Below, one piece after another: positions 1 to 8,550 of a stretch of DNA of 64,000 nt; the first letter of the stretch is position 1; every line of letters begins with the position of its first letter. The position numbers and the translations under genes are program-made. The stretch is from positions 48,751-112,750 of the forward strand of contig JASHOZ010000064.1 in assembly GCA_030038395.1 (NCBI GenBank), written 5' to 3'. Under the pieces are notes generated by a model. The model saw only the letters and a list, made by a program, of their open reading frames with translations, did not search any database and was not told the DNA's origin. This DNA is from Nitrososphaerales archaeon. GTDB lineage: Archaea > Thermoproteota > Nitrososphaeria > Nitrososphaerales > Gagatemarchaeaceae.

Positions 1-27
1 CATCCCGGATATTATGACGGACCGCAT
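1..27 (-). CDS. Start of a P-loop kinase, probably cytidylate kinase (partial)
   Basis: Only the first nine codons are inside the window: ATG at 27 reads MRSVIISGM and runs off the edge. This resembles the first beta strand and the beginning of the P-loop of archaeal cytidylate or adenylate kinases. It begins 13 bp after the stop of the EMC3/DUF106 gene on the same strand. In archaea the SecY-Adk-DUF106 string is often followed by cytidylate kinase, so this assignment is inferred from position plus nine residues. Confidence 0.45.
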
Positions 28-40
28 CACTCGCACCCGC

Positions 41-940
41 CTAGGTCGTAGTGTGCAGGAGCCTTGTCAGCAGCGCGGAGGAGGTGAAGGAGCTAAGCAT
101 GTACCACCAGAACAGGGCCATGGTCCCACCCGTCCCCACAAGGTACGGGATCGGTATGGGGGAGTGCGCCACGACGACGCTGAACCCGCCGAGGAAGGAG
201 GCCATCAGGTAGTAGACGGCGAGCAGCGGCACGAACGTGATTGCGGTCACCTTGAGCCGCGCGGTCGAGACCTTCGCCTGCTCCTGTCTCATGGGAAGCT
301 CGCGTTTCTTCAGCTTATCCAGCTTGGCCTTGTCCTTCGCGATCGTGGCTTCCCTCTTTTCCTTGTTGAAGGCAGAGACCTCGGCCTTCATCCTCCTCTC
401 TGCGTCCAGGTTCACCACGCGCCGAGTGACCAGCTGTGTGACCAGGCTCAGGCATAGCGACGTGCTCGTGACAAGAAGGGTCGAGTCAGGTATCGACAGG
501 ACCGGAATGGTGAATGACGCCGTGACAACCGGGCTTGTCCCGTCAGAAACGGAGACTGTGTAGGTCCCGTGCGGAAGGTTGGGGACCGAGAAAGAGCATC
601 CGCTGAGCTTCCCTGCGGAGTTCGTAGTACATGTCCCGGTAAGAGAGAGTGTCAGATTCCCGAAGGTCGCGCTGACGGTCCGGTTTGCGGCGAGTCCTGA
701 ACCGGTGATCCCGATGGTGACGCCTGGACCGTCGGACGGGTTGGACAGCGAGATTTTGGGCGCGGCCGCCGCGCTCGTTGCGGTCTGCGTGGTGCTCGAC
801 GAGGTCGCATTTGAGGCGGCATTCGCGCTCCAGACCAGAGGAGCGAAGAGGGACGCCGCCAGGAGGAGCACCATGGCGAGGAGGAGCCACGGGCCTGCGC
901 GTGCGACAGTCGAACCCCGTTCGGTGTTCTCGCACCTCAA
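41..940 (-). CDS. EMC3/TMCO1/YidC-superfamily (DUF106) membrane protein with extracellular Ig-like domain
   Basis: The C-terminal half is a DUF106 protein, the archaeal relative of EMC3/YidC insertases: a membrane helix (about 152-172), a charged cytosolic coiled coil (178-225) and two further helices (231-258, 271-295). Unusually, the N-terminus adds a signal-anchor helix (18-41), a Ser/Thr/Ala linker and an IPT/TIG-like beta domain (61-146, with GPGVTIGITGSGL and a Cys104/Cys115 pair) that should face outside. The ATG overlaps the adkA stop by 4 bp and lies downstream of secY, the conserved location of DUF106. The role in membrane protein insertion is inferred from the family; the added domain is directly seen. 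Confidence 0.85.
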   Translation of the reverse strand: MRCENTERGSTVARAGPWLLLAMVLLLAASLFAPLVWSANAASNATSSSTTQTATSAAAAPKISLSNPSDGPGVTIGITGSGLAANRTVSATFGNLTLSLTGTCTTNSAGKLSGCSFSVPNLPHGTYTVSVSDGTSPVVTASFTIPVLSIPDSTLLVTSTSLCLSLVTQLVTRRVVNLDAERRMKAEVSAFNKEKREATIAKDKAKLDKLKKRELPMRQEQAKVSTARLKVTAITFVPLLAVYYLMASFLGGFSVVVAHSPIPIPYLVGTGGTMALFWWYMLSSFTSSALLTRLLHTTT

Positions 941-1509
941 TGGGAGGTCTCCTCGATGATGTTTGCGAGCGAGCCTGCTGTCTCATCGGCTTTCCCGTGC
1001 GCGTTCCTTACGATCAGCATGGGAGCGCCCGTAAGCGTGGACGATGCCGAGAGGAAAGCCCTTCCGAGCTGGATCTCCATCTCAAGCTCCTCCCTGGACA
1101 CCGCGTCCCTCACCCTCGCCGGGTCTGCGGCCCTCCGCGCGGTCACTTCGTCTGCGGCGGCCTCGACCAGTACTAGGTGGGTCGGCCGCAACGCGCGGAC
1201 GACGTCGTAAGGGAGTCCGGGCCAGAACCCCTCCTTCGTCCGGATGAAGAGGTGTGTGTCGACCACCACCGTCCGGTCCGACATCCGCGCGATCCTGGCG
1301 GCCGCCAGCGCCTGAAGCTTCCGCTGTCTCTCCACTGAGAGTCCCCGCATCTCGTCTCTCGTCCTGACCCATCCGCGCTTTGTCGCCTCCTCGAGCATCA
1401 CGGTCCCGAACGTGACGAACCTTGCCCCTCTCAGCTTCGAGCTCAGCTTCCCGACCACTGTGGTCTTCCCGACGCCTGGGATCCCTACTACGACGACCCG
1501 CAGCTTCAA
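937..1509 (-). CDS. adkA: Adenylate kinase, archaeal type
   Basis: This 190-aa P-loop kinase interconverts ATP, AMP and ADP in the cytosol. GIPGVGKT near residues 9-16 is the Walker A motif, and the short lid-less architecture with VVVDTHLFI near 84-92 matches archaeal AdkA rather than bacterial Adk. It lies 4 bp downstream of secY and overlaps the next gene by 4 bp, the usual spc-operon tail in archaea. Length is normal for the family (about 190-200 aa). Confidence 0.92.
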   Translation of the reverse strand: MKLRVVVVGIPGVGKTTVVGKLSSKLRGARFVTFGTVMLEEATKRGWVRTRDEMRGLSVERQRKLQALAAARIARMSDRTVVVDTHLFIRTKEGFWPGLPYDVVRALRPTHLVLVEAAADEVTARRAADPARVRDAVSREELEMEIQLGRAFLSASSTLTGAPMLIVRNAHGKADETAGSLANIIEETSH

Positions 1510-1513
1510 GGCG

Positions 1514-2965
1514 TCAGCTGGCTCCTATCAGGCCAGCGAGGGCCGGGGAGATCTCCTCCACCTGCTCCTTGAGCAGCATCTGGTAGTACTGCAGGATGAT
1601 GTCACACATCAGCAGTATCCCTATCCCCGTCCCGAAGACGCCGAAGAGGTCGGCTACGCCTGCTATCAGACCGATTAAGATCCCTCCTATTATCGTCAGG
1701 GTGGGGATATAGCGGTTCAGGACCTGCTCTATTGAGAGTCCCGTGCGCCTGAAGCCAGGCACTTGGACGTTGGCGTCCATCAGGTTCTTCGCCACCTGCT
1801 TGGGGTTGAGCCCGCCTATCTCGACCCATAGCTTCGCGAACACGACCGCCATGCCGATGAGATACAAGAGGTAGATGATTGAGTGGACGGGGTCCGCTAT
1901 CGTCTCCTGCACGCTCTGCGGCGAGGTCATGTAGTAGACCAGCCCTCCGGTAGGGTACGACGAGTTCGCGGTTGCCCACTGCCCCAGATACGGGAGCCAC
2001 GGATTGTTTGTCCCCGAGTAGTTGTATAGGATTCTGGTGAAGAAGGTCACGTTGGCCCCCAGCGCCGAGACGAGGATGACCGGGATGTTGGACACGTAGA
2101 GGAGCTTGATGGGATAGACCCCCTGGAACCCGCGGTACTTTATCGATGTGATCGGGAGTTCGATCCTGATCCCTTCGATGTACACGATCACGAGTATCAT
2201 GACGAGGGTAAGCGTAGCCGTGAGGAGGCTCGGATACTGGTAGTCCCGGACTACGATGCTAGGCAGCGTGTTGGTGAAGAAGGAGCTCACGAGAGCCGGG
2301 ACGAACCCGAAGTAGGCCGTGGTCCCCGTACTGGGCGCGAATGTCTCCGGCGAGAAGCTGTACCACATGACGGTCTGGCACACTCCAGCAAGGATGAAGA
2401 GGCTCACACCACTCCCTAAGCCCCACCCCTTCTGTATCATCTCGTCGAGGAGCAGGACGAGGACGCCGGCGGCGAAGAGCTGTCCGAAGATGACGATGTC
2501 CCTCGTAGGGGTGAGGCAGTTCGTCGTGACCGACGCGGTGCACGCCCCACCGAGCGCACCTCCGAGAATGTACGCGGCCGCCTCCCCTACTATCACTATG
2601 AACGTGAGCAGCTTGGTCGAAGTCCCGAAGATCGCCCTGTCGCCAGGGTCGCTCATCTTCAGCTTGATGATGTCGCTGCCGACCAACAGCTGCAGTATCA
2701 GCCCGGAGGTCACTATCGGGCCGATTCCGAGCTCCATCAGCGTCCCCTGAGCGGAGGCGAAGACGACCCTGAGGAACGCAAGTTGGTCCGACTGCTCCCC
2801 CGGGCCTCCGAACCCGAACAGTGGGGTCGTAGCCATGACGAGGTAAGCGATGAGTGCGAACCCGGTCCAGATGAAACGCTCGTTCAGGCTCGGCTTCTTC
2901 TCGGGCTTCGGTATCTCCGGGAGTACCGTCCCTACGTTCTTTATGAAATCGCGCATAGAAGCCAA
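1514..2965 (-). CDS. secY: Preprotein translocase subunit SecY
   Basis: SecY is the ten-helix channel subunit of the Sec61/SecY translocon. The 483-aa protein starts TTG with an ATG three codons later (2956) as an alternative. The cytosolic N-terminus leads into FIWTGFALIAYLVM (TM1) and a plug/TM2 region with PLFGFGG, and the later helices are highly hydrophobic. It sits directly after uL15, where ribosomal proteins and the translocon are co-transcribed. Two external loops are enlarged (a Cys pair near 141-150 and a Ser/Tyr-rich loop near 320-350). Confidence 0.95.
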   Translation of the reverse strand: MASMRDFIKNVGTVLPEIPKPEKKPSLNERFIWTGFALIAYLVMATTPLFGFGGPGEQSDQLAFLRVVFASAQGTLMELGIGPIVTSGLILQLLVGSDIIKLKMSDPGDRAIFGTSTKLLTFIVIVGEAAAYILGGALGGACTASVTTNCLTPTRDIVIFGQLFAAGVLVLLLDEMIQKGWGLGSGVSLFILAGVCQTVMWYSFSPETFAPSTGTTAYFGFVPALVSSFFTNTLPSIVVRDYQYPSLLTATLTLVMILVIVYIEGIRIELPITSIKYRGFQGVYPIKLLYVSNIPVILVSALGANVTFFTRILYNYSGTNNPWLPYLGQWATANSSYPTGGLVYYMTSPQSVQETIADPVHSIIYLLYLIGMAVVFAKLWVEIGGLNPKQVAKNLMDANVQVPGFRRTGLSIEQVLNRYIPTLTIIGGILIGLIAGVADLFGVFGTGIGILLMCDIILQYYQMLLKEQVEEISPALAGLIGAS

Positions 2966-2974
2966 TGCAGGGGC

Positions 2975-3376
2975 CTACTCCTCGACTGCTATTTTGCCGC
3001 CCGCAGCTTCTATTTTAGCCTGAGCCCTCTTCGTAAATGAGCCCACTGTCACGTTGTACGCCTTGGTGACTGACCCCGACCCCAGCAGTTTCCCGATCCC
3101 CATTGATGTGAGGTCTACGGACTTCTCCTTCGAGAGCGACTCGAGGTCGCCGACGTTCACCCAGCGCTTCGGCTTCGAATAATAACGCGGCGGTCGGAAC
3201 GGGTCCCTGCCGAAGTGGTCGGGTTCGTACTTCACCATCCAGCTCCACTTGTGCTTGTGCAGGCCTGCGTTCCCGTGCCCTCCTCTAGAGCCCGAGTGCC
3301 GGTGCTGGCCGATCTGGCCGTAGCCGTGCGTCCTGCTCCCGCGGTACCGCCTGCCCTTCCTCGCTCTTGTGGGCAG
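2975..3376 (-). CDS. rpl15: 50S ribosomal protein uL15 (apparent CTG start)
   Basis: This 133-aa large-subunit protein has the conserved N-terminal loop GSRTHGYGQIGQHR and the HGNAGLHKHKW region. In this frame a stop lies three codons upstream (TGA TGT GAC CTG) and no ATG, GTG or TTG occurs before the conserved PTRARKG start. CTG at 3376, 1 bp after the uL30 stop, is therefore the only sensible initiator; the first internal ATG (3238) would remove the conserved third of the protein. It is followed by secY. Confidence 0.9.
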   Translation of the reverse strand: MPTRARKGRRYRGSRTHGYGQIGQHRHSGSRGGHGNAGLHKHKWSWMVKYEPDHFGRDPFRPPRYYSKPKRWVNVGDLESLSKEKSVDLTSMGIGKLLGSGSVTKAYNVTVGSFTKRAQAKIEAAGGKIAVEE

Positions 3377-3377
3377 G

Positions 3378-3842
3378 TCACATCATCCTCTTCACGAGTT
3401 CGCCCAGCCTAGGGTTCATCCCTAGGATCCCGCCTTCGGACGACGCCCTCCTCATCGAAAGCCTGAACCCTCCCTTCGGCGGGGCGAGGCGGAAGAACGG
3501 ACGCAGGCCCTCCACCTCCGATAACCGTAGCTCTTCCTTGACCATCCTTGCTGCGAGCTCCTGATACCCTCCGTAGCCGATGCCCTTCAGGAACGGCTTG
3601 TCGAGAGCCTTCGTCGAGCTCACCATCCCTCTTTTCTCGAGGAGGGCTGCCAGGAGTTCCGCATCGAGCGGCGCCCAGACCAGGCGGTCCTTGCACAGTC
3701 GGAGGGCCCCGAGCGTCGCGGGATCGTCGGGGACGACGGAAGCCGAGAACCTTCTCCCGACCTTGAGCTCCTCAAGCGCCTTCCTCACGGGCGCGGGGGA
3801 GTTTATCATGCCGTGCACGTTCACGACGAGGAGGAGTCCCAA
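3378..3842 (-). CDS. rpl30: 50S ribosomal protein uL30
   Basis: uL30 is a 154-aa large-subunit protein of the long archaeal form. The N-terminal strand LLVVNVHG and helix PAPVRKALEELKV match the L30 fold. The C-terminal archaeal extension carries FRLAPPKGGF and ends KRMM. TTG start at 3842. It is placed between uS5 and uL15, as in other archaeal spc operons. Confidence 0.92.
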   Translation of the reverse strand: MGLLLVVNVHGMINSPAPVRKALEELKVGRRFSASVVPDDPATLGALRLCKDRLVWAPLDAELLAALLEKRGMVSSTKALDKPFLKGIGYGGYQELAARMVKEELRLSEVEGLRPFFRLAPPKGGFRLSMRRASSEGGILGMNPRLGELVKRMM

Positions 3843-3852
3843 CGTTCTCCAC

Positions 3853-4485
3853 CTATACGCTCAGTCCGTGCGACATCCTGAACGCGTCGTATACCGCGTT
3901 TGCAAGAGAGGACATGGTGTTGGTAGACCCGAACGTTCTGATCCATGCGTCCTGCACGCCGGCGAGCTGGAGTAGGTTCTTCAGGGCGGGGCCGGCGACG
4001 AGACCGAGGGCCCTCGGCCCAGGGATGACTTCGATCGTAACGCTCCCCGCCTTCCCCCTGATCTTGTACGGGACGGAATGAGTACGCCCGCACCTGCACT
4101 CCCAGCTCCCGCAGCCTAGCTTCACGGGGATTATGTTCAGCAGGGCCGCGCTCGTCGCCTTCTCGATCGCCTCTCTCGTCTGCATCGCCTTCCCTTTCCC
4201 TACTCCGAACCACCCTGCTCCGTTCCCGACGGCTACGACGGCGGAGAACCTCGTCAGTTCGCCCGCGTCTGTCTGTTTCTGTACGACGCTGACGCCCACC
4301 ACCTCGTTGCGGAGGTCGGGGAGCAGCTTCTTGACTATCTCGGCCTCTCTGATCCGCTGCCCGGTCCTGAAGATCTCCTCCAGCGAGGTCATCTTTCCTT
4401 CGTTCACGAGGCTCCCGAGCTTCGTCCTCGGTACCCAGACCTCTTCCTCTTCCTCGCGCCTTTGCTGTCGTCCGTACGCCATCAT
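3853..4485 (-). CDS. rps5: 30S ribosomal protein uS5
   Basis: uS5 is a small-subunit protein involved in decoding accuracy. This 210-aa form has a charged N-terminus (REEEEEVWVPRTKLG), the double-stranded RNA-binding S5 domain with GNGAGWFGVGKGKA, and the C-terminal S5 domain with IPGPRALGLVAGP. A C-x-C pair (CGSWECRCG) occurs in the archaeal insertion. The start overlaps the uL18 stop by 4 bp. Confidence 0.95.
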   Translation of the reverse strand: MMAYGRQQRREEEEEVWVPRTKLGSLVNEGKMTSLEEIFRTGQRIREAEIVKKLLPDLRNEVVGVSVVQKQTDAGELTRFSAVVAVGNGAGWFGVGKGKAMQTREAIEKATSAALLNIIPVKLGCGSWECRCGRTHSVPYKIRGKAGSVTIEVIPGPRALGLVAGPALKNLLQLAGVQDAWIRTFGSTNTMSSLANAVYDAFRMSHGLSV

Positions 4486-5057
4486 TTCCTTTCTCCTGCC
4501 AGTGCGGCCTTCACCCTCTGGAACTCCTCTGGATACTGCTCGGGCTTGAACCCCGCGACCCGAAGCCTGGAGAACTCGCGGGCTGAACCCCCTGAAGCCC
4601 CCTTTGAAGCGTAGCCCGCTATCGTCGCACCGGCGATTCTCTCTTCCGGAGGGAACGCTCCGTCACCCACGGGGACCCTTACGCCCATGTCCACGACCCC
4701 CTTGACGAGCGCACCGACGCGACCCCCCCTTACGAAGGGGGACAGGCCGTTGTAGAGCACAGCTTCCTCCACACCACCGGCGAGCGCCTTCTTTCCGGCG
4801 AGCATGCCGAGGAGGTAGCAGGCAGGCGTCGACTTCAGGGAACCCTTCCAGCCCAGCTTGAGAAGCTCACGTGAGTGTGCTGAAGCGACTACTGCGTCTC
4901 CCTTCACCTTGGGGACGACGAACTGCGACGTGACGTTGCGGTTGGAGATGCGGACAACGAGCAGCGGCTTGTGAGAGGTGATCGCCCTCCTCCTTGACTT
5001 GTAGTCCGTCACGCCCTCCCTTCTGCGACGGAGGAGGGGCACATGTCCTTGAGTCAC
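4482..5057 (-). CDS. rpl18: 50S ribosomal protein uL18
   Basis: uL18 binds 5S rRNA. The 191-aa archaeal/eukaryotic-length protein has YKSRRRAITSHKPLLVVRIS at the N-terminus and AHSRELLKLGWKGSLKSTPA in the core. The C-terminal extension LRVAGFKPEQYPEEFQRVKA is typical of archaea. It overlaps eL19 upstream and uS5 downstream by 4 bp each. Confidence 0.94.
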   Translation of the reverse strand: MTQGHVPLLRRRREGVTDYKSRRRAITSHKPLLVVRISNRNVTSQFVVPKVKGDAVVASAHSRELLKLGWKGSLKSTPACYLLGMLAGKKALAGGVEEAVLYNGLSPFVRGGRVGALVKGVVDMGVRVPVGDGAFPPEERIAGATIAGYASKGASGGSAREFSRLRVAGFKPEQYPEEFQRVKAALAGERK

Positions 5058-5488
5058 TTCTTGGCCTCCTTCATCAGGTCGAGAAGGTGCTTCACCCCGC
5101 GCACCTGGCCCCCCTTGACCTGCTGGTAGAGCGCCTTGTACGCGTCGGCGCTAATCTCTTCCCTCTCGCGGGCGACCCTCAGCCTCCACCGCAGCGCCCT
5201 GACCTTCGTCATCCACGCCTGCTTTCGGGGCATTCGAGCCTTCGACGGCCCTTCGGTGGACCCCGCCCCCCGCCCGCGCTTCAGCCGCGCCGACCTGTCG
5301 CGGAATCTCCCCCTGGAGGACCCCTTCTCAGGCGCAGCCCGTATCGCACCGAAACCGACCAGCCCTCTTATGGTGCTGCGGGTTATGGCATCCTGGATGA
5401 GGTCTGAGTACTCTTCGTCAAATATGACCCTGTCCTCTCCCACCCCGAGGACTGAAGCGGCGAGCCTGCGTCTACTCCTTAGGTTCAA
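5054..5488 (-). CDS. rpl19e: 50S ribosomal protein eL19
   Basis: eL19 is an archaeal/eukaryotic large-subunit protein. At 144 aa it has the RSRRRLAASVLGVG N-terminal helix, a basic Gly/Arg linker and the C-terminal long helix AYKALYQQVKGG. The start is TTG at 5488 inside the end of eL32 (17-bp overlap), with GAGGG just upstream. It overlaps uL18 by 4 bp. Confidence 0.93.
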   Translation of the reverse strand: MNLRSRRRLAASVLGVGEDRVIFDEEYSDLIQDAITRSTIRGLVGFGAIRAAPEKGSSRGRFRDRSARLKRGRGAGSTEGPSKARMPRKQAWMTKVRALRWRLRVAREREEISADAYKALYQQVKGGQVRGVKHLLDLMKEAKK

Positions 5489-5900
5489 CTACCCTCAGCC
5501 CTGTCGGGTTCACAATTCTTAGGCCAAGCTCAGTCGCCCGAGCGATGATAAGCTCCCTCTTCTTCGCGCCGACCGACCCGCCGATCCGCGCGACGTCGTG
5601 CCCGGGCACGAGTGCCACCAGGTCATCCGGCCTGTGGACAAGGACCTCGAAGTGGCCGCTCGGGTGCAGACCCCTCGACTCCGCGGGGCCCCTGTAGCCG
5701 ACCCTCACGAGGGCGGGCCACCCTTTGTCTTGGCGGCGCACCTTGTTGTCGACGCCCTTGGGCTTGCGCCACTCTGGGTGAATCCTCACGTACCTCCAGC
5801 TCTCCTGGCGGACGAACGCAGGCCTGTGCGCCGCGAGCTCCTCACGCTTGGCGACTAGAGCCTTCAGCCTGTTCTCCTCGGAGGCCTTCCCCTTCGGCAA
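5472..5900 (-). CDS. rpl32e: 50S ribosomal protein eL32
   Basis: eL32 is an archaeal/eukaryotic large-subunit protein. Core motifs are FVRQESWRYVRIHPEWRKPK, the conserved GYRGPAESRGLHPSG and the C-terminal ARIGGSVGAKKR. I place the start at TTG 5900 (PKGKASEE), 2 bp after the uL6 stop; upstream codons read through uL6 out of frame and are not conserved. This gives 142 aa. The 3' end overlaps eL19 by 17 bp. Confidence 0.92.
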   Translation of the reverse strand: MPKGKASEENRLKALVAKREELAAHRPAFVRQESWRYVRIHPEWRKPKGVDNKVRRQDKGWPALVRVGYRGPAESRGLHPSGHFEVLVHRPDDLVALVPGHDVARIGGSVGAKKRELIIARATELGLRIVNPTGLRVVEPKE

Positions 5901-5902
5901 AG

Positions 5903-6448
5903 TTAGAAGCCCTCCCCCTTCTGGTAGATATACACGCCGTCCAGAAATATCCTCTGGTCCTTCCGCTTTATCTTGGTCGCGAGCTCCACGTTGGCGGCCG
6001 TCTGACCAACGTCCTCGACAGACACCCCCTTCACTATGATGTCGTCCCCGTCGACCGAGACCTTGCATGCGCCGACTATCTTCGCCACTCGTGGGGATCT
6101 CTCGCCGACGAAGTTCTCCACCAGGATCTCGTCCCCCTTCGTCTTCACCGAGATCGGGAAGTGCGCATACACCACCTTGAGTCTGTAGGTGTAGCCGTGA
6201 GAGACTCCTGTGATCATGTTGCTAACCAGACTCGTCACGGTGCTCACGATCACGTTGTCTCTCTTTCTGTGAGAGAACGGGGTCACGCTCACCCTGTTCG
6301 CGTCGACCGATAGGTTCACGTTGACCTTGTCGAAGTTCTTCCTGGCCTCTCCGAGCTTCCCCTTCACCGAGAGGACACGTCCGTCGAGTCTGGCAGTGGT
6401 CCCTTCGGGGAGCTCCACCACCTGCTGCTGGATCTCCTTAGTAGACAT
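5903..6448 (-). CDS. rpl6: 50S ribosomal protein uL6
   Basis: uL6 is a 181-aa protein near the factor-binding site of the large subunit. It consists of two L6 domains: VELPEGTTARLDGRVLSVKG in the first, and FPISVKTKGDEILVENFVGE with FLDGVYIYQKG in the second. It overlaps uS8 by 11 bp and is followed by eL32 after 2 bp. Confidence 0.95.
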   Translation of the reverse strand: MSTKEIQQQVVELPEGTTARLDGRVLSVKGKLGEARKNFDKVNVNLSVDANRVSVTPFSHRKRDNVIVSTVTSLVSNMITGVSHGYTYRLKVVYAHFPISVKTKGDEILVENFVGERSPRVAKIVGACKVSVDGDDIIVKGVSVEDVGQTAANVELATKIKRKDQRIFLDGVYIYQKGEGF

Positions 6449-6839
6449 ACCCGATCAGCCTCCCTCCTATCTTCCTCTCCTGCGCCTCGGCGTGCGCCAT
6501 CACCCCCTCCGACGTGGAGACGATCAGGCTCCCCACCCCCACCGCGGGGAGGTACCTGTGCTCCCAGTCGACAAGCTTCGACGACCTGACCGGGAACCTC
6601 GGCGATATGACGCCGCACTTGTTGATGCGCCCTAGGAGCTGAACCCGCAGCTTCCCCCCCACGCCGTCGTCGATGAGCTCGAACTCACCGACATACCTCT
6701 TCTTCTGGAGCACCTTCAGGACTTCGCTAGCCAGCCTTGAGGCTGGGATGACTGTGCACTCCCTCCTGTTCCGCATCTCCGCGTTCTGCAGGCTCGCGAA
6801 AAGGTTCGAAAGGACGTTGGTGGCCGCCAATTGACTCAC
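6438..6839 (-). CDS. rps8: 30S ribosomal protein uS8
   Basis: uS8 binds the central domain of 16S rRNA. The 133-aa protein has the N-terminal helix NVLSNLFASLQNAE, the middle segment YVGEFELIDDG and the signature GVGSLIVSTSEGVMAHAEA. The GTG start abuts the uS14 stop (TAGGTG), so the two genes are probably translationally coupled. Confidence 0.95.
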   Translation of the reverse strand: MSQLAATNVLSNLFASLQNAEMRNRRECTVIPASRLASEVLKVLQKKRYVGEFELIDDGVGGKLRVQLLGRINKCGVISPRFPVRSSKLVDWEHRYLPAVGVGSLIVSTSEGVMAHAEAQERKIGGRLIGYVY

Positions 6840-7001
6840 CTAGTCGTACTTCCTGAAGCCGAGCTTCTCCGCCACCTCGCGGAAGCACTGTCTGCAGAGA
6901 ACCAGGTCGTACGACCTGATCACCGCGCCGTACTGGCCGCAGCGTCTGCAGTAGTGCGTCGACTTCCCGTACCCCCGTTTCTTCGTGTGTCTCTCCTTCA
7001 C
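6840..7001 (-). CDS. rps14: 30S ribosomal protein uS14, zinc-binding (53 aa)
   Basis: This is a 53-aa protein of the small zinc form. It starts GTG at 7001 ([12 protein letters not shown]) and ends GFRKYD before TAG. Two CxxC knuckles (Cys18/Cys21 and Cys36/Cys39) form the zinc site. The start overlaps the uL5 stop by 4 bp (GTGA), and the stop abuts the uS8 start. Order uL5-uS14-uS8 is canonical. Confidence 0.95.
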   Translation of the reverse strand: MKERHTKKRGYGKSTHYCRRCGQYGAVIRSYDLVLCRQCFREVAEKLGFRKYD

Positions 7002-7525
7002 AGTATGGTCACCCCGAACCTGTCCTTGAAGAAATTCATAGACTCTTCCCGCGAGACCGAGTGAGCCTTCCCCACCCTTCCGGCGCGCCTCGCCCTACGG
7101 GCGACGCTATAGCCCGGCCTCTCAAGGAGCACGGAGACGTTCATGCCCAGGATCCCGATGGCCGGATCGTACTTTATCCCGGGAATCTCGATGTGCTCCT
7201 TGATGCCGAACGAGACTGACCCCTTGGGGTCGAACGAGGACGCCGGGAGCTTCTTCTCTCGCGCGACGAGGAGCTTCTCGATGAGTCCGCCGGTCGCTTC
7301 CCCTCTCACGGTCACCGCCACGCCGATCGGCTCGCCCTTGTGGATCCCGAAGTCCCTTATCGACTTCTTCGCCCTGCGCTGGCTCGGCTTCTGTCCGGTA
7401 ACCTGTTCGAGGACCTGCTTGCCCCGCTCGATGGCCTCCCCCGACTTTCCCAGCCCGATGTTCACCACTACCTTCCCGACCTTGACCACCCGCATGGGGT
7501 TCTCGTGGACGGCGGCTTGACTCAC
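6998..7525 (-). CDS. rpl5: 50S ribosomal protein uL5
   Basis: uL5 contacts 5S rRNA and P-site tRNA. The 175-aa protein contains [11 protein letters not shown], the basic [20 protein letters not shown] segment and [15 protein letters not shown]. It overlaps eS4 and uS14 by 4 bp each. Confidence 0.95.
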   Translation of the reverse strand: MSQAAVHENPMRVVKVGKVVVNIGLGKSGEAIERGKQVLEQVTGQKPSQRRAKKSIRDFGIHKGEPIGVAVTVRGEATGGLIEKLLVAREKKLPASSFDPKGSVSFGIKEHIEIPGIKYDPAIGILGMNVSVLLERPGYSVARRARRAGRVGKAHSVSREESMNFFKDRFGVTIL

Positions 7526-8250
7526 CTGTCTCCGCCTCCGATCGTTATCATCGGCTCCTCGGTACCCACGGGGAACACGAGGCGAGACGGGATCTCCGCC
7601 TCTCCTCCTGGTAGCGACAGCCTGACCATACCCTCTCTTGAGATTGTCCCCTTCTTCACGTCCGATATCTTTCCTACCTGCCCCGCCCGCTCTCCGGAGA
7701 GGACGAGCCCGATCGACCCCTTGGCAAGCTTTACCTCCCCGATAACCTTCTGCGATGGGACCTGCATCAGGACGGCGTCTCCTGGGCCCAGCGAGAGTGC
7801 GTCCGAGAGCATTGACCTCCCGTCGTGGAAGCCGAACTGGATGTGCCCTCCCTTGACCTTCGTCTTGCTGGTAATCCTGCAGAGCTTCCTGTTCTCCTCG
7901 TCATGGTCGAGCTTCGCCAGCACGAGGCCCTTGCGGGAAGGGACCAGCCTGAAGCTCGAGCCCTCGGCGGGGACGCTGAGCACGTTGAAGAGCCCGACCG
8001 GGAAGCTCGGGACATGCCTCTCCGTCCCGTCGACTAGCACGCCCCCCGACCTGGTGATGAACTTCACCTCTTTCGAGCGGGAAGCCAGCCTCGCGAGGTC
8101 CCTGACGACCGTCCCGAGGGGATATGATGAAGCGATCGGATAGGGGCCAGCGACGGGCTTGTAGACGAAGGTCCCCTTCTTCCTGGGGATGTCCCAGCTC
8201 CGTGGGGCTGCGATGCTCTTGAGTCTGTTCCTCCCGCCCTTCTTCCCCAT
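7522..8250 (-). CDS. rps4e: 30S ribosomal protein eS4
   Basis: eS4 is a small-subunit protein found only in archaea and eukaryotes. The 242-aa protein starts MGKKGGRNRLKSIAAPRSW, has the S4-like RNA-binding segment SKEVKFITRSGGVLVDG, and a KOW-like stretch AKGSIGLVLSGERAGQVGKI. It directly follows uL24 with no spacer. Confidence 0.95.
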   Translation of the reverse strand: MGKKGGRNRLKSIAAPRSWDIPRKKGTFVYKPVAGPYPIASSYPLGTVVRDLARLASRSKEVKFITRSGGVLVDGTERHVPSFPVGLFNVLSVPAEGSSFRLVPSRKGLVLAKLDHDEENRKLCRITSKTKVKGGHIQFGFHDGRSMLSDALSLGPGDAVLMQVPSQKVIGEVKLAKGSIGLVLSGERAGQVGKISDVKKGTISREGMVRLSLPGGEAEIPSRLVFPVGTEEPMITIGGGDR

Positions 8251-8541
8251 CTACTGGTTCGCCTCCAGTTTGCTCTTTCGCGTCTTGTCGTCCACAACGA
8301 CCGCCGTGACGACGACGTTTGATGCCCGGATCGGAACCAGCGCCGTGCCGCCCTTCTGCTTCTCGCGGGTGACCCCCTCGACGTTCAGCGTCCCCTGGTC
8401 CGGCGACACCTTGGTGACCTTCCCTTCTATCCCCTTGAACTCGCCGCGGACGATCCTCACCGAGTCGCCCTCCCTCGGTCGGACGCTCTTCTTCCTGTAC
8501 TTCTCGCGCAGGTCCTGCGACAACATCGAACCGAATTTCAT
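8251..8541 (-). CDS. rpl24: 50S ribosomal protein uL24
   Basis: This KOW-domain protein initiates large-subunit assembly. At 96 aa it is somewhat shorter than many archaeal uL24 proteins (about 120). Conserved are LREKYRKKSVRPREGDSVRI and the KOW stretch GEFKGIEGKVTKV. It lies between uL14 (9 bp) and eS4 (0 bp). Confidence 0.92.
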   Translation of the reverse strand: MKFGSMLSQDLREKYRKKSVRPREGDSVRIVRGEFKGIEGKVTKVSPDQGTLNVEGVTREKQKGGTALVPIRASNVVVTAVVVDDKTRKSKLEANQ

Positions 8542-8550
8542 TTGACCACT

